Shown: piece by piece, positions 62,461 to 64,000 of the stretch | Numbering within the stretch: the first letter of the stretch is position 1 | Layout: each line of letters begins with the position of its first letter | Origin: Xylaria sp. FL1777 | Lineage: Eukaryota; Ascomycota; Sordariomycetes; Xylariales; Xylariaceae | DNA: 64,000 nt | Assembly (NCBI GenBank): GCA_022578965.1 | Contig: MU400642.1 | Location: 45,708-109,707 of the forward strand | Direction of reading: 5' to 3' | Program-made: the position numbers and the translations under genes | Notes under the pieces: generated by a model | Seen by the model: only the letters and a program-made list of their open reading frames with translations | Told to the model about the DNA's origin: nothing | Database searches by the model: none

Positions 62461-64000
62461 TAACTTTTTTTACCTACTTTTTGGGTATTTATTTACACTT
62501 GGGCAGCTAATAATTTACTTACTTCTTACTTTTTTTATTATACTTTTTTAATTGTACTATTTTGTATATTTTGGTACTTATTGGCATAATTTTATAAAAA
62601 GTTAAATTTTATTTAATTAAGTTTGTTTAAATGTTATATAGCTATTTTTAAAGAAATATTTTTTTAATTGCTATATATAAAGCTAAATATATATATATAA
62701 TTATAAATAGCTATATTTGCAAAAATTTGCAGCTATATTACTATAGTTACGCATTGCTATATTTATTAATAATATATTTATATAGCTTAATTAAAGCTAG
62801 TTTTATTTATTATTTATTTTATTAAGCTACTATAAACTAAGTTTATTATTTTTTATATTTTAAGATTTTATACTACTTTTTTTAAATATAGTATACTTTT
62901 TTTACATATAGCTTGCTTTTTTTAAATATACTTAGCTTTTTTTATATATAGCTTGCTTTTTTTATATATAACTTGCTTTTTTTATATGTAATTTGCTTTT
63001 TTTATATATAACTTGCTTTTTTTATATATAACATACTTTTTTTGCATATAATATACTTAAAGCACTTATTCTTTTAATATTTATTTATATATTTAATAAC
63101 ATAATATATTTAATAATAGCATTTAAAACTTTTAGTAGTTTTATATTTAAAGATAAACTTTTTTTTTTAAAAAAAGATATTTCTAAAAACGCAAAAAACT
63201 ATAAACCTAAAATTAAATTAATAGCATAAATACTTTAAAAACTGCTTAAAAGCAAATATAATAATATTTAAATAATTTTAAACAAATTAACAGTAAATGC
63301 TTTTTATATTTTTATAATACAATAATACTTAATTAAATAAGTTTAAATAATTATTTGTTTTATTAAATTAAAGCAAATTATAAAAAATAGCAAAAAATGT
63401 AATATAAAATAAAGTTTATTAAATTTTATATATATAACAGCTTTTATTTAATATATATTTATAAATTAAAAAAAAATTAAAATATATAAGCAATATTAAA
63501 GCAAAAATTACAAAAAACTTTGCATTAACTATATAGCAAAAAATAAAAAAAGCTTTTTAAAAGCATACATTAATTATTACTTTTTTAAAAATAGTTACTG
63601 CTGCTTTTATTAATAAAGTATATATTATAATAGTTTAATTAAGCTTGTTTAAATGTTAATAAGTATATTAAAATTAAAAAAAAAGCTAAAAAAGAAAAAA
63701 AAAGCAAATAAAAAGAAATTTTCTAAGTTTACGCTTAAGTTGCTTAAAAATGCAATAAATATAAAGCTTGCAGAATAAAAATTAAAATATAAAAAAAAAA
63801 AGCAAAAACATAAAATAATAAGTACGCTTTTAAAAAAAAAACACTACAAATAAATAAAAAAAAAATATTAAGAATAAAAAAAAAATGTTTATAAAAAACT
63901 AAAAGAAATAAAAATAATATAATAATAATTAATTAAAATTAATAAAAATAAAACATAAAAAAATTTAATAAAAGTAAATAAATAATAAAGTTATAGCTTT
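62461..64000. repeat. Extremely AT-rich block (AT isochore / mutated repeat DNA)
   Basis: From about 62460 to the right edge, A and T make up roughly nine-tenths of the sequence. G and C occur mostly as GC dinucleotides (AGC, GCT, GCA), and CpG is nearly absent, seen only as isolated ACGC (for example near 62751, 63189, 63732 and 63822). No frame is coding. This is what repeat-induced point mutation of transposons leaves in many ascomycetes, or a centromere/subtelomere-like AT block. The block continues beyond the window. Confidence 0.75.
62871..63050 (+). repeat. 20-bp tandem repeat, about nine degenerate copies
   Basis: Head-to-tail 20-bp units occur at 62871, 62891, 62911 and every 20 bp to 63031. 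The consensus is about RCTTGCTTTTTTTATATATA. The phase is perfectly kept at 20 bp while bases differ by one to several per unit. Confidence 0.85.

Overview
The window reads as nuclear DNA of a filamentous ascomycete (Pezizomycotina). Inference: a plant-associated Sordariomycete-type fungus; the species cannot be fixed from sequence alone. The reasons are many short GT-AG introns of about 50-150 nt with CTAAC/CTGAC-type branch sites, spliced genes on both strands, fungal-type proteins (eIF3g, CHO2, RRP3, secreted PL1 pectinolytic enzymes) and an AT-rich block at the right end. Exon coordinates were built by hand from splice signals and reading-frame phase; every multi-exon model closes to a whole number of codons.

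Layout: 2-148 is the 3' end of an acidic protein gene. 1583-3187 (-) is a secreted pectate lyase. 4409-6881 (-) and 7374-8844 (+) are a divergent ribosome-biogenesis pair, RRP3 DEAD-box helicase and SSF1-type Brix protein. 9344-11326 (+) is an MFSD5-like molybdate transporter and 14840-16976 (+) a CNT-type nucleoside transporter. 20467-24401 (-) is a 16-exon alanyl-tRNA synthetase with an apparent mitochondrial presequence. 25187-25522 (+) is a small repeat protein and 26113-27650 (-) a pectin lyase. 32686-33429 (+) is a secreted chitin-binding protein with a bacterial-lysozyme-like tail.

35408-36664 (+) is a divergent GAPDH paralogue, followed by a tRNA-Leu(TAA) gene (37710-37857), SDR-like debris (38668 onward), a cytochrome P450 (39171-41317, -) and a medium-chain reductase of the trans-enoyl-reductase type (42691-44163, -). 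This stretch resembles a specialised-metabolism neighbourhood without a core synthase. Housekeeping genes follow: CHO2 (44959-48087, -), eIF3g (49287-50324, -), a PH-domain protein (51032-53515, -), a putative HEXXH metallopeptidase-like protein (58426-60836, -) and an inositol monophosphatase (61005-62065, -). From about 62460 to the end the DNA is extremely AT-rich, with a 20-bp tandem array.

Large gene-poor gaps (11.3-14.8, 17.0-20.4, 27.7-32.6, 53.5-58.4 kb) hold only decayed coding fragments. The most striking signal is the tRNA-Leu(TAA) gene: besides an 11-nt anticodon-loop intron it carries a 56-bp insertion in the T arm that starts GT, ends AG and has a CTAAC branch-like motif, exactly like a fungal spliceosomal intron. 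Also notable are a 6-nt microexon and a GC-AG intron in RRP3, and the CBM18/lysozyme-like fusion.
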